Shown here: positions 8,207-16,543 of the stretch, piece by piece | Layout: every line of letters begins with the position of its first letter | Numbering within the stretch: position 1 is the first letter of the stretch | Assembly: GCA_021299455.1 (NCBI GenBank) | Contig: JAJTGQ010000048.1 | Coordinates: 1-64,000, forward strand | Direction: 5' to 3' | DNA length: 64,000 nucleotides | Source: Flammeovirgaceae bacterium | Lineage (GTDB): Bacteria > Bacteroidota > Bacteroidia > Cytophagales > Cyclobacteriaceae | Program-made: the position numbers and the translations under genes | The notes under the pieces: model-generated | The model's input: the letters and a program-made list of their open reading frames with translations, nothing else | Databases searched by the model: none | What the model was told of the DNA's origin: nothing

Positions 8207-8713
8207 ATGTTAGATCAATTGATAAAACTAGTAGAACAAAACGCAGGCAAAGCCATCGTTAACAACAGTGCGATTCCTAACCAGCACAACAATGCAGCTA
8301 TTCAAGAAGTAGCTTCCCAGATATTCAACGGACTTCAATTACAGGCAAAGCAAGGTAACTTGACCCAACTTGTTGGCTTGTTTCAGGGCGGGGGATCTTC
8401 GCTTACCAGTAATCCAATTATAAGTTCATTGATTACGTCTGTTGCCAGCAGCGTAGCTTCCAAATTTGGAATATCTCCACAAGCTGCACAGAGCATGGCT
8501 TCTAGCTTACTACCTACTGTGATGAGTCAGTTGGTGACGAAAACAAATGATCCCACGGACAGCAGCTTTGACTTAGGTGGAATCTTAAAAACAGTATCAG
8601 GGAATAGTGGCCTAGATGTAGGCAGTTTAATTGGGCAAGTAGCTGGCGGTGATGGTAAAGGTGCTTTGGGTGGACTAGGCGGAATGCTAGGTGGAATATT
8701 CGGAAAAAAATAG
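8207..8713 (+). CDS. Glycine/alanine/serine-rich protein, DUF937/YidB-like character
   Basis: 168 aa with no signal peptide. N-terminal helices contain QEVASQIFNGLQLQAKQGNLTQLVGLFQG. A middle Ser/Ala-rich helix bundle (SLITSVASSVASKFGISPQAAQSMASSLLPTVMSQL) follows, and the tail is almost pure Gly/Leu (GALGGLGGMLGGIFGKK). The pattern of short amphipathic helices ending in a glycine-rich tail recalls DUF937/YidB-like proteins, though this is weak. It is followed directly by a strong terminator (8736-8765), so it is probably transcribed alone or as the last gene of its unit. Function unknown. Confidence 0.8.
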   Translation: MLDQLIKLVEQNAGKAIVNNSAIPNQHNNAAIQEVASQIFNGLQLQAKQGNLTQLVGLFQGGGSSLTSNPIISSLITSVASSVASKFGISPQAAQSMASSLLPTVMSQLVTKTNDPTDSSFDLGGILKTVSGNSGLDVGSLIGQVAGGDGKGALGGLGGMLGGIFGKK

Positions 8714-8735
8714 TTTTACTAGTCTTATTAAACAG

Positions 8736-8765
8736 GCTCCTTTACGAAAGTAATGGGGCTTTTTT
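8736..8765 (+). terminator. Rho-independent terminator
   Basis: A hairpin with a 10-bp stem (GCTCCTTTAC / GTAATGGGGC, one T-T mismatch and one G-T pair), a GAAA tetraloop, and a run of six T. It ends the message of the glycine-rich protein gene. The stop codon of the convergent PAP2 gene lies inside the stem. Confidence 0.75.
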
Positions 8766-9320
8766 GTTTTTGTTCCATACGTAGAAACTTCCTTTTAAGG
8801 ATAACCATCCCAACGTCATCCCAATCAAGGCTCCGACAAGAATATCTGAAGGATAGTGAACGCCTAGGTAAATTCGGGTGTAGGTCATTAGGGCGGCCCA
8901 AACAAAGACGACCCAGATCCATCGATAGTACTTTTTAAGGGACAACCAAACAAACATGGCAACACCAAATGTGTCTGCTGCATGGCTCGAGGCGAAGCCA
9001 TACAATCCACCTCGATAGTCATTTACCAAATGAAGAAGACCTTCTAGACTAGGCTCGTGAGAAGGACGGAGGCGTGCAAAAAAAGGTTTCATAAACCCAG
9101 AGGTAATACGATCGCATAATAAAATAGTTAGCGCTACTCCCAATAGAATCCATATGCTTGACTTTCCGTAGATTTTGATCACCAAATAAATAAGAGTGGC
9201 ATATAGTGGTGTCCAAACAAATGTCTCGGTTAACGTTAACATAACAGAGTCAAAAAAAGGGCTATTCCATCCATTTAGAAACAGAAGTAACCTTTTATCT
9301 AATTCGAGTAACTCTTCCAC
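8742..9320 (-). CDS. Membrane phosphatase of the PAP2 family
   Basis: 192 aa with about five membrane segments. The three PAP2 catalytic motifs are visible: KPFFARLRPSHEP (motif 1), GFASSHAADTFG (motif 2 with SSHA, the variant usual in this phylum) and RIYLGVHYPSDILVG (motif 3). It dephosphorylates a membrane lipid phosphate, such as undecaprenyl pyrophosphate or phosphatidic acid, at the outer face of the inner membrane; which one is not decidable. The extreme C-terminus (KNKKAPLLS) overlaps the terminator of the convergent gene. Confidence 0.92.
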   Translation of the reverse strand: MEELLELDKRLLLFLNGWNSPFFDSVMLTLTETFVWTPLYATLIYLVIKIYGKSSIWILLGVALTILLCDRITSGFMKPFFARLRPSHEPSLEGLLHLVNDYRGGLYGFASSHAADTFGVAMFVWLSLKKYYRWIWVVFVWAALMTYTRIYLGVHYPSDILVGALIGMTLGWLSLKGSFYVWNKNKKAPLLS

Positions 9321-9385
9321 CGACTTAATTTAAGTTCAAGTTTTTATTGTCAGCCAAATATCTTACTTTTTAACTGTTTTAGTCT

Positions 9386-10873
9386 ATGTCTATGGAACGA
9401 TTTGATCTGATCATTATTGGCGCAGGGCCCTCCGGATATGCTGCTGCCATGCGCGCACTTGATTTTAAGAAGAAAATTTTGCTCGTGGAGAAGAATAAGG
9501 TTGGTGGTGCAGGTATTACCAATGGGGCATTATCTTCAAAAACCTGGTGGGAGTTATCTCGCGAGGCCTCAGCTTTTCGAAAAAACCTAAAGAGATACAA
9601 CATAAAAGCACCATCGATCAGTTATGATGAAATCCAGTCTGAAGTGAGAAAAGCAGTAGAGGAAAGAAAATCGATGTTGGAAGAACACATGGATCAACTT
9701 CGTCATTCGCCCTATGCCAACTTGCTGGAGTTTAAAACAGGCGATGCACGACTTCTCTCTCAGCATGAGGTTGAAATTTCTGTAGGAGCGCGAAAGGAAG
9801 TAGTATATGGAGATTATATAATTCTTGCCACCGGAAGCAGACCTCGGTACTTGCCTGAGTTACCCATCGATGAAAAGTTGGTAATGACTAGCGAAGGCAT
9901 TGAGAGTATGACCGATTTTCCCGAGAGTATGGTGATTGTTGGTGCTGGGGTTATTGGCTGCGAGTACGCTACTATATTTAGTGGATTTGGTAAAACAAAA
10001 GTCAATCTGATTGACAAAGGTGATCGCATTCTTCCTTTCGAAGATAAAGATGTGGTCGACATTATAGAACGCAACATGGAAAACAATGGAGTTCTCATCC
10101 ACCGGAATTCCAAGCTGTTGGGGATGCGAATCATTCATGGTAGGGTCGAATACGAATTAGAGTATACGGATGGTAGTAAAGAAACATTCAATGTTGAAAA
10201 AGCCTTAGTGTCTGTAGGGCGCGTAGCAAACCTGGAAGATCTTTGGGATGATAAAGTAGGCATTGATATCACTAAACGGGGCATCCACAACAATGACACG
10301 CAAACCAACATTTCGAACATTTACGCGGTAGGAGATCTCACTGCAGATATTTCATTAGTCAACGTGGGTGAGCTTGAAGGACGCTATGCTGTAGAAAGAA
10401 TTTTTGGTAAGCCCGATCGCAAGCTGGTTTATGAAAACATCAGCACGATCATGTTCTTAAGTCCTGAAGTGGCAGGAGTGGGGCTAAATGAGACTCATGC
10501 CCAAGAAAAGGGGATAGAGTATAAAGTGGTTACGTTGGAATATAGTACGATTGCACGCGCCATAGCAAAGCGAAATACGCAAGGCTTCATAAAATTGCTG
10601 GTTACCAATGACGATGCAATGAAAATATTGGGAATGAAGATTGTGGGTCTCCATGCCGGTAGTGCCATTCAGGCTGTGGCAGTGCTTATCTCCATGGATA
10701 AAGGGATAGAAGAATTAGCAGAGTGTGTACATCCCCACCCAAGTATTACCGAGGGCATTCAAGAGTGTGTGCGAATGCTCATGGGAAAATCAATGTTCAA
10801 ACCTTCTGCATTGCGAGGTAGACTTTCTTGCAGAAGATATGTACGTGGGGTTTACGAAGATGTTGTATTCTAG
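9386..10873 (+). CDS. Lpd/SthA-like FAD-NAD(P) oxidoreductase lacking the redox-active disulfide
   Basis: 495 aa, class I pyridine nucleotide-disulfide oxidoreductase fold. FAD-binding motif IIGAGPSGYAA (residues 10-20), NAD(P)-binding motif IVGAGVIGCEYATIF (about 190), second FAD motif IYAVGDL (about 312), and a C-terminal interface domain with HPHPS...E (about 449). The active-site stretch expected to read GGxCxxxGCxPSK is GGAGITNGALSSK (40-52), so both cysteines are missing, at positions 43 and 48. The protein therefore cannot act as a classical dihydrolipoamide dehydrogenase. An NAD(P)-linked quinone reductase or transhydrogenase activity is possible. No 2-oxoacid dehydrogenase subunits are nearby. 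Confidence 0.88.
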   Translation: MSMERFDLIIIGAGPSGYAAAMRALDFKKKILLVEKNKVGGAGITNGALSSKTWWELSREASAFRKNLKRYNIKAPSISYDEIQSEVRKAVEERKSMLEEHMDQLRHSPYANLLEFKTGDARLLSQHEVEISVGARKEVVYGDYIILATGSRPRYLPELPIDEKLVMTSEGIESMTDFPESMVIVGAGVIGCEYATIFSGFGKTKVNLIDKGDRILPFEDKDVVDIIERNMENNGVLIHRNSKLLGMRIIHGRVEYELEYTDGSKETFNVEKALVSVGRVANLEDLWDDKVGIDITKRGIHNNDTQTNISNIYAVGDLTADISLVNVGELEGRYAVERIFGKPDRKLVYENISTIMFLSPEVAGVGLNETHAQEKGIEYKVVTLEYSTIARAIAKRNTQGFIKLLVTNDDAMKILGMKIVGLHAGSAIQAVAVLISMDKGIEELAECVHPHPSITEGIQECVRMLMGKSMFKPSALRGRLSCRRYVRGVYEDVVF

Positions 10874-10889
10874 CAGTATTTGCGTTCAA

Positions 10890-11537
10890 TCAATTCAGAT
10901 TTAGGCTCAATGTCAGACCGTACCAAGCTTGATTTTGGTAAATCCAGATGTCTTTGTCTCTATCGGTTATATAATCCCAACCAATTCCTAGTCCTACTGT
11001 CAGATTATTAAACCCAACCATTGCTGCGAAACCACGGCTTAGAATAAATGCATTGTATTCATCAGTCGTCTTATAGTTGGTCGTCCAAGGACTGACAAAT
11101 GCGGTACCAAATCCTCCAATAGCACCGACCGTCATTGCCCGATGGTGAATTTTTTTGGTTTGTCGAACTGGATTTTTATCAAAATGAACTCGAAATCTAT
11201 CAAGCCGATACCCTAAAAAAATATTACCGTTAAAATCTGTATTTAACTGAACTGGAAAATTCGCGGTCGAAGGCCTGAATTTGAAAGGAGTGATAAGCAC
11301 GTCCACATCAAAGCTGCGTTTTAGGAATAGTTGATCTGTCGATTGCTTGGTAGGATTAGCTACAGTTTGATTTGTACTAACGATGGTCACTGAATCGTGA
11401 TCCACATCTACATAGACTTTACGAAAGCGTTCGCCTGGCTGCTTAAACTCATAATAACCAGGAATCAATTGTGATTCAGGGATTTTTTTCAAACCACCAC
11501 AAGCAGATAACATTCCGGCCAACAACAGCGAAGTCAA
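10890..11537 (-). CDS. Lipoprotein, possibly with a small beta-barrel C-terminal part
   Basis: 215 aa as tracked. A lipobox (LSAC) is preceded by a hydrophobic run. The C-terminal half alternates in beta fashion with glycine-rich stretches (GAIGGFGTAF; MVGFNNLTVGLGIGWDYI) and ends YGLTLSLNLN, resembling a small membrane-associated barrel. The start is unclear: the tracked start is TTG at 11537, which leaves no basic residue in the signal peptide. Reading upstream in frame gives ATA-ACC-AAG-CTA before the TTG, so a leader with Lys would need an ATA start at 11549. It begins about 23 bp after murA and is probably the tail of that operon. Function unknown. Confidence 0.7.
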   Translation of the reverse strand: MTSLLLAGMLSACGGLKKIPESQLIPGYYEFKQPGERFRKVYVDVDHDSVTIVSTNQTVANPTKQSTDQLFLKRSFDVDVLITPFKFRPSTANFPVQLNTDFNGNIFLGYRLDRFRVHFDKNPVRQTKKIHHRAMTVGAIGGFGTAFVSPWTTNYKTTDEYNAFILSRGFAAMVGFNNLTVGLGIGWDYITDRDKDIWIYQNQAWYGLTLSLNLN

Positions 11538-11559
11538 TAGCTTGGTTATGAATTGTCAA

Positions 11560-12867
11560 TTAAGCCACTCGCTCGATTGATGCTCCCAATTTTTTCAAAC
11601 GTCCTTCAATATTTTGATAGCCCCGATCTATCTGTTCAACATTTGAGATTTCACTTTCGCCTGAGGCAGAAAGCGCTGCGATTAGTAGCGCAACCCCTGC
11701 GCGGATATCTGGCGATGACATCTTGATGCCGCGGAGCAATTGTTTCCGGTCAAGTCCCATGATACTTGCTCTGTGGGGATCGCAGAGAATAATTTGGGCG
11801 CCCATGTCAATTAGCTTATCGACAAAGAACAATCTACTCTCAAACATTTTTTGGTGAATGAGAACGTTACCTTTGGCTTGGGTAGCCACCACCAACACAA
11901 TACTTAACAAGTCTGGAGTAAATCCTGGCCAAGGTGCATCGGCAACAGTCAAAATAGATCCGTCAATGAAAGTTTCAATCTCGTACCGCTCTTGAGCCGG
12001 GATGTGAATGTCATCACCACGGAATTCCATTTTTATGCCAAGCCTTCTAAATATCTCGGGGATTATTCCTAGCATGTCGATACGACAATTCTTGATTGTC
12101 ACTTCTGATTGGGTCATGGCGGCCAGGCCGATGAAACTACCAATCTCAATCATATCGGGGAGAAGATTATGCTCGGTTCCGTGCAATTTTTCAACACCCT
12201 CAATCGAAATTAGGTTGGATCCAATTCCATTTATCTTAGCGCCCATGCGATTGAGCATGTTGCAAAGTTGCTGAAGGTAAGGTTCGCAGGCAGCGTTGTA
12301 AATGGTAGTTGTTCCTTTCGCCAACACAGCAGCCATTATGATATTGGCAGTTCCGGTAACAGACGCCTCATCCAGTAGCATGTAACATCCCTTCAGATGA
12401 GATGCATCAATGTTGTATAGATTCTCGTCAGCGTTGTAATTGAATTTTGCTCCTAAATTCTGAAACCCAATAAAGTGAGTATCCAATCTTCTACGTCCTA
12501 TTTTATCACCACCAGGCTTTGGAATGTTTGCTTCGCCAAACCGTGCTAAGATCGGGCCTAACAACATTACAGACCCTCGCAATGCTGCAGCTTTTTTGCG
12601 ATAGATATCTGTTTTCAAAAAGCCGGTATTTACATTGGCGGCAGTAAATCGAAACGAGCCAGTTCCTAGTTTCTCAACTTTGCAACCTAAATCGCCAACC
12701 AGTTCTATTAATTTATTCACGTCCAGAATGTCGGGCACATTGTGAATGGTGACTGGCTCACTTGTGAGCAGCGGCACGCAAATAACTTGTAGAGCTTCGT
12801 TTTTGGCACCCTGAGGTGTGATCTCTCCCTTTAACTTTTGGCCGCCTTTAATTTTGAATGAACTCAT
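11560..12867 (-). CDS. murA: UDP-N-acetylglucosamine 1-carboxyvinyltransferase, Asp-type active site
   Basis: 435 aa, the full EPSP-synthase-like fold. It transfers enolpyruvate from PEP to UDP-GlcNAc, the first committed step of peptidoglycan synthesis, in the cytosol. Visible elements: KIKGGQKLKGEITPQGAKNEAL at the N-terminus (Lys and Asn of the active site) and RAGVALLIAALSASGESEI near the C-terminus. The catalytic loop, normally PGGCxIG, reads PGGDKIGRR, so Asp121 replaces the Cys attacked by fosfomycin. The gene overlaps DUF4290 by four bases (ATGA) and lies in the pcrA-antitoxin-PIN-DUF4290-murA operon. Confidence 0.96.
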   Translation of the reverse strand: MSSFKIKGGQKLKGEITPQGAKNEALQVICVPLLTSEPVTIHNVPDILDVNKLIELVGDLGCKVEKLGTGSFRFTAANVNTGFLKTDIYRKKAAALRGSVMLLGPILARFGEANIPKPGGDKIGRRRLDTHFIGFQNLGAKFNYNADENLYNIDASHLKGCYMLLDEASVTGTANIIMAAVLAKGTTTIYNAACEPYLQQLCNMLNRMGAKINGIGSNLISIEGVEKLHGTEHNLLPDMIEIGSFIGLAAMTQSEVTIKNCRIDMLGIIPEIFRRLGIKMEFRGDDIHIPAQERYEIETFIDGSILTVADAPWPGFTPDLLSIVLVVATQAKGNVLIHQKMFESRLFFVDKLIDMGAQIILCDPHRASIMGLDRKQLLRGIKMSSPDIRAGVALLIAALSASGESEISNVEQIDRGYQNIEGRLKKLGASIERVA

Positions 12868-13562
12868 TGATCTCTTCTGCGGTGGGGGTTGTTGCCTCTT
12901 CTATTCTTGTTAAAGCGTGGATTGCGATTGCGATTGCTGTTGTTGCTATTACTATCACGACTCTCACGATTGTCATTAGGTCTTGGATTTTTGCGTTCGC
13001 GATAAAGCTTTTCAAACAAATTCTCTTCGCGTACTTTTTCAAGGTCGAGAACCAGTTTTCCTTGTGATAGATTTTTGAGATCTTTTACAATCACAGAATC
13101 ATCCAATGTCTCTTTATTCCAGTTACTGTGAAAAGTCTTCATCAGTTTGCCTAAGTAGATGGAAGCTTCTTCACGCTCTTGTGGATCTTCTTTCTTTATG
13201 GCTTCCTTTATAAGTCGCTCGACATTCTTGCCATAATGTTTAAAACGCACCTCGCTTTGTGGGTACTCCATTTTACGAGGCTTCTTAAAAAGAATGGTGC
13301 GATCAGGAGTCGTGAAAGGATTGTCTATATCTAAGTTAAAATCAGCAATGATATAAAGATCGTCCCACATCCGTTGTGGATTCTCATGGGGCTCCTTGAC
13401 AACTGGCGCAAGTTGCTTGATCAACTCGATCAGTGTGGTAGCCATCTTGGTTCTCTTTTCCTTGTCGGGGATAGTTCGAATGTAGTTGACTAGTTTTTGA
13501 ACATTCCGTCCATACTCCTTTAAGATAATGCCTTCACGTTGGGTGTTATATTCTCCGATCAT
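12864..13562 (-). CDS. DUF4290 family protein with basic disordered tail
   Basis: 232 aa. Residues 1 to about 185 are a helical domain conserved in Bacteroidota (DUF4290), starting MIGEYNTQREGIILKEYGRNVQKLV and containing a second, similar unit (VRFKHYGKNVERLIKEAIKKE), which suggests an internal duplication. From about 190 on, the chain is low-complexity Arg/Asn/Ser (NRNPRFNKNRRGNN), likely disordered and able to bind nucleic acid or polyanions. It overlaps the PIN toxin stop (ATGA) upstream and the murA start (ATGA) downstream. Function unknown; pairing with murA suggests a cell-wall or RNA link, by inference only. Confidence 0.88.
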   Translation of the reverse strand: MIGEYNTQREGIILKEYGRNVQKLVNYIRTIPDKEKRTKMATTLIELIKQLAPVVKEPHENPQRMWDDLYIIADFNLDIDNPFTTPDRTILFKKPRKMEYPQSEVRFKHYGKNVERLIKEAIKKEDPQEREEASIYLGKLMKTFHSNWNKETLDDSVIVKDLKNLSQGKLVLDLEKVREENLFEKLYRERKNPRPNDNRESRDSNSNNSNRNRNPRFNKNRRGNNPHRRRDQ

Positions 13563-13981
13563 AAATCCTGAATTAAAACTATCTTGATTTCGCTAATATT
13601 TTGAAGTTGAATATCATTGGTGAAAAACCTTTTACAATTCATTGAAATTGCACTTGCAATTTGTAGGGCATCGGCTGTTTTTAGAAATTTATACTTTGCT
13701 CTTAGCTTGGATGAATCTTCGGCAATCTTCCAACTAATGTCTACAACCTTTATATTTAATTCTTCCAAAGTATTTTTGAAGTCAAGCAACACAGTATTAT
13801 CATTCTCCTGGAAAGGCTTAACACAAAATTCAGAAACGGTTATGACACTTGTAACCAATGGGTTCTCTTTTTGCACTTCTTGACTAATGAAATCCTCCAC
13901 CCTACCGTAATAGGTAGGGTGGTTCTCAATCAGATAAATAAAAGCAACAGAGTCAACGAAAACAGAATCAAATCCTATCAT
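13559..13981 (-). CDS. PIN-domain ribonuclease toxin (VapC-like)
   Basis: 140 aa from the ATG at 13981 (MIGFDSVFVDSVAFIYLIE). The four acidic PIN residues are in place: Asp in VFVDS, Glu in VSEFCV, Asp in KTADALQIA, and Asp in FTNDIQL. VapC toxins are Mg2+-dependent endoribonucleases, usually cutting tRNA or rRNA. The 13981 start overlaps the antitoxin stop by 14 bp and is chosen over 13996, which would overlap more. The stop overlaps the DUF4290 start as ATGA. The protein and its short acidic/basic partner form a toxin-antitoxin pair placed inside a housekeeping operon. Confidence 0.88.
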   Translation of the reverse strand: MIGFDSVFVDSVAFIYLIENHPTYYGRVEDFISQEVQKENPLVTSVITVSEFCVKPFQENDNTVLLDFKNTLEELNIKVVDISWKIAEDSSKLRAKYKFLKTADALQIASAISMNCKRFFTNDIQLQNISEIKIVLIQDL

Positions 13982-14177
13982 CTGCTCGAATTGCATTGAT
14001 GTATTCTTGTGGCTCTAGATTGAGTATATTCTTGCCCCTTCCTCTTAATCGTGCTATGATTTCAACGGCTTTTTTCTTTTTCGATAAACTCAATTGCTCT
14101 TCGAAATAAGAATAAACTTCTTCCTTTTCACTTTTAGGAAGCTTATCAATCTCTTCTATGATCTGCTTGGCACTCAT
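13968..14177 (-). CDS. Antitoxin partner of the PIN toxin
   Basis: 69 aa (MSAKQIIEEIDKLPKSEKEEV...), helical and charged, with a coiled N-terminal half and a basic KKKK patch, then ARLRGRGKNILNLEPQEY and the ending RADDRI. The pattern xIIExIxxLPxxEKxxV is common in antitoxins of PIN toxins in this phylum, where the C-terminal segment blocks the nuclease. No classical ribbon-helix-helix or AbrB DNA-binding motif is obvious. Its ATG at 14177 overlaps the pcrA stop as TGATG; the TTG at 14180 in the track is not needed. Confidence 0.78.
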   Translation of the reverse strand: MSAKQIIEEIDKLPKSEKEEVYSYFEEQLSLSKKKKAVEIIARLRGRGKNILNLEPQEYINAIRADDRI

Positions 14178-16432
14178 CAATTTTCGTGTATCTTCAGCTT
14201 GGCAAAGCTAAGTAATAATGTTTTCTCACCAAAATCAGTAAAGTTGATCTTGGCCTTTCGTTCAGCCCCTACTTCCTCTAGTTTTACCACTGTGCCAAAG
14301 CCAAATTTCGGGTGTTCTACTTTCATTCCTTCCAAAAGGCCTTTGGTATCGCTTGGGGCAAAATCAGCGGAAGGTTTATAGGCCGCCACGCGTTGAACAG
14401 GTTGAGTGCTGATCGTCTTTTTAATGCCGGATACAAGACTCTTTGCGTAGTTGGGATTTGGAGCGGAATCGACACCTCCAAAACGGGTGCTTATTTTTAT
14501 AAATCGCTTATCGATATCGTCAAGAAAACGACTAGGCTCACAATTCTTCAAACGACCAAAGCGATACCGCGTAAGTGCGTATGATAGAAACAGTTTTTGT
14601 TGAGCCCGTGTGATGGCAACATAAAAAAGTCTTCGTTCTTCTTCTAGTTCCGCTCTGCTGCTCAACATCATCTGCGAAGGGAACAGGTCTTCCTCCAAGC
14701 CAACAATATAAACGTTCTTAAATTCCAATCCCTTGGCCATGTGAATCGTCATCAACGTGACCTTGTCAGGGTCGTTATCTTTATTCTCGTCCTGGCCGGT
14801 CACAAGAGAAACCTCCTGTAGAAAAGCCCCGAGACTTTTATCTTCTTTTTCAGGATCGTCCACATACTCTTTAATGGCGTTTAGTAGTTCCTGAACGTTT
14901 TCGTATCGACTTAATCCCTCGACTGTTTTATCTTCATAAAGTTCTTTTAAAAGACCGGAAGCTTTTGCGATTTCTGCAGCCGCTTCATAGGCGTCTTTGT
15001 TCTGGATTTCAATGGCGAAACGTTTTATTTTGGTGACAAAGTCATCAATAGGGTTTGCCGCACGGCCTCCCAAAAAGGAGCTTGCATTTTGAACCACTTC
15101 CCAAATAGAAATCGCATGATCATTAGCCGCTACGATAATTTTATCAATGGTTGTGTCACCGATGCCCCGCTTGGGTAAGTTGATAATTCTTCGAAAGGAA
15201 GCTTCATCTTGCTGATTCAATGAAAAACGCAAATAGGCAAGTAGATCTTTTATTTCTTTGCGCTGATAGAATGAAAGCCCGCCCACCACTTTGTATTTGA
15301 TGTTCATCCTCCGGAGTGCTTCTTCAATCGCGCGCGACTGACTATTGGTTCGATAGAGAATCACGAAGTCGCTAAACTTCCATTGGTGCTGCATTTTTTC
15401 TTCAAAAATGGAAGAAGCAACAAGCCTGCCTTCTTCATTGTCTGACACCGATTTGATCAGCTCCACCAAACTGCCATCGTCATTAGCTGTCCAAACATTT
15501 TTGGGTAGCTGCGCTTTATTTTTGGCGATCACCGAATTGGCTGCTTCAACAATTGTCTTGGTGGAGCGGTAGTTCTGTTCCAATTTGATTATACGCAGAT
15601 CGGGGTAGTCTTTCTCAAAATTTAAAATGTTGCTAATATCTGCGCCTCGAAAGCCATAGATGCTTTGTGCATCGTCACCTACCACGCAAACATTTTGCCG
15701 AACTGCTGCTAGTTTTCTCACAATGAAGTACTGGCACAAATTCGTGTCCTGAAACTCATCGACCAGTACATAATGAAATCGCTGTTGGTATTTGTTCAGC
15801 ACATCCAGACGTTCTTTGAATAATTTGTCGGTATTAAACAATAAGTCATCAAAGTCCATGGCGCCCGATTTAAAGCACCTGAGTGCATACGCCTTGTAGA
15901 TGTTTCCTATCTCAGGGCGCATACTTGAAGCGTCATCAGCCATAATAATCGAGTGAGCCAGGTATTCCTGCCAAGAGATGAGTTTATTTTTTGCCGATGA
16001 GATGCGGTTGTAAACGGTGTTGACTTTGTACTGTGTTTCGTCTAGACCCATCTCCTTCACGATCGATCTTAGCAACGATTTAGAGTCGTCTGTGTCATAG
16101 ATGGTGAAATTATTGGGATATCCCAGCTGATGCGCCTCAGCACGTAAAATTCGGGCAAATACCGAGTGGAATGTACCCATCCATAGGTTTCGTGCATCGG
16201 CTCCAACGACTACTTCAATCCGATCACGCATTTCCTTGGCGGCCTTGTTGGTGAAGGTCAGCGCCATGATGTTGAAAGGATCGACCTGGTGACCCTGCAT
16301 GAGGTTGGCTATGCGGTAGGTGAGCACGCGGGTCTTGCCAGACCCTGCACCGGCAATCAACATGCAAGGACCATCCGTATTGAGCACGGCCTCGAGTTGA
16401 GGCTCATTTAAGGTCTGTAAATAATTATCCAT
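14177..16432 (-). CDS. pcrA: UvrD/PcrA-type superfamily 1 DNA helicase
   Basis: 751 aa, 3'-5' helicase for nucleotide excision and replication repair. Walker A AGAGSGKT at residues 27-34, Walker B LVDEFQDTN at about 222, motif III GDDAQSIYGFRGA, motif IV EQNYRST, motif V VTLMTIHMAKGLEF and motif VI YVAITRAQQ. The C-terminal about 50 residues (EHPKFGFGTVVKLE...KINFTDFGEKTLLL) form the Tudor-like tail of PcrA/UvrD that contacts RNA polymerase. First gene of the operon that continues through the TA pair and DUF4290 to murA. Which of PcrA, UvrD or Rep names applies is a matter of convention in this phylum. Confidence 0.95.
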   Translation of the reverse strand: MDNYLQTLNEPQLEAVLNTDGPCMLIAGAGSGKTRVLTYRIANLMQGHQVDPFNIMALTFTNKAAKEMRDRIEVVVGADARNLWMGTFHSVFARILRAEAHQLGYPNNFTIYDTDDSKSLLRSIVKEMGLDETQYKVNTVYNRISSAKNKLISWQEYLAHSIIMADDASSMRPEIGNIYKAYALRCFKSGAMDFDDLLFNTDKLFKERLDVLNKYQQRFHYVLVDEFQDTNLCQYFIVRKLAAVRQNVCVVGDDAQSIYGFRGADISNILNFEKDYPDLRIIKLEQNYRSTKTIVEAANSVIAKNKAQLPKNVWTANDDGSLVELIKSVSDNEEGRLVASSIFEEKMQHQWKFSDFVILYRTNSQSRAIEEALRRMNIKYKVVGGLSFYQRKEIKDLLAYLRFSLNQQDEASFRRIINLPKRGIGDTTIDKIIVAANDHAISIWEVVQNASSFLGGRAANPIDDFVTKIKRFAIEIQNKDAYEAAAEIAKASGLLKELYEDKTVEGLSRYENVQELLNAIKEYVDDPEKEDKSLGAFLQEVSLVTGQDENKDNDPDKVTLMTIHMAKGLEFKNVYIVGLEEDLFPSQMMLSSRAELEEERRLFYVAITRAQQKLFLSYALTRYRFGRLKNCEPSRFLDDIDKRFIKISTRFGGVDSAPNPNYAKSLVSGIKKTISTQPVQRVAAYKPSADFAPSDTKGLLEGMKVEHPKFGFGTVVKLEEVGAERKAKINFTDFGEKTLLLSFAKLKIHEN

Positions 16433-16543
16433 AATTTATTCTGCAAGTTAGTATCGCGGGGCGCGTTTGAGTAGAAAATTGGGTTTAATTTTATGTTTTT
16501 GCGACTCGCAACGTGCGAAGCTTACATTTAAACGAAGTGAAAA

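Noticed and set aside
9386-10873. Annotation as dihydrolipoyl dehydrogenase (lpdA)
   Set aside because: Both redox cysteines are absent and no 2-oxoacid dehydrogenase genes are nearby.
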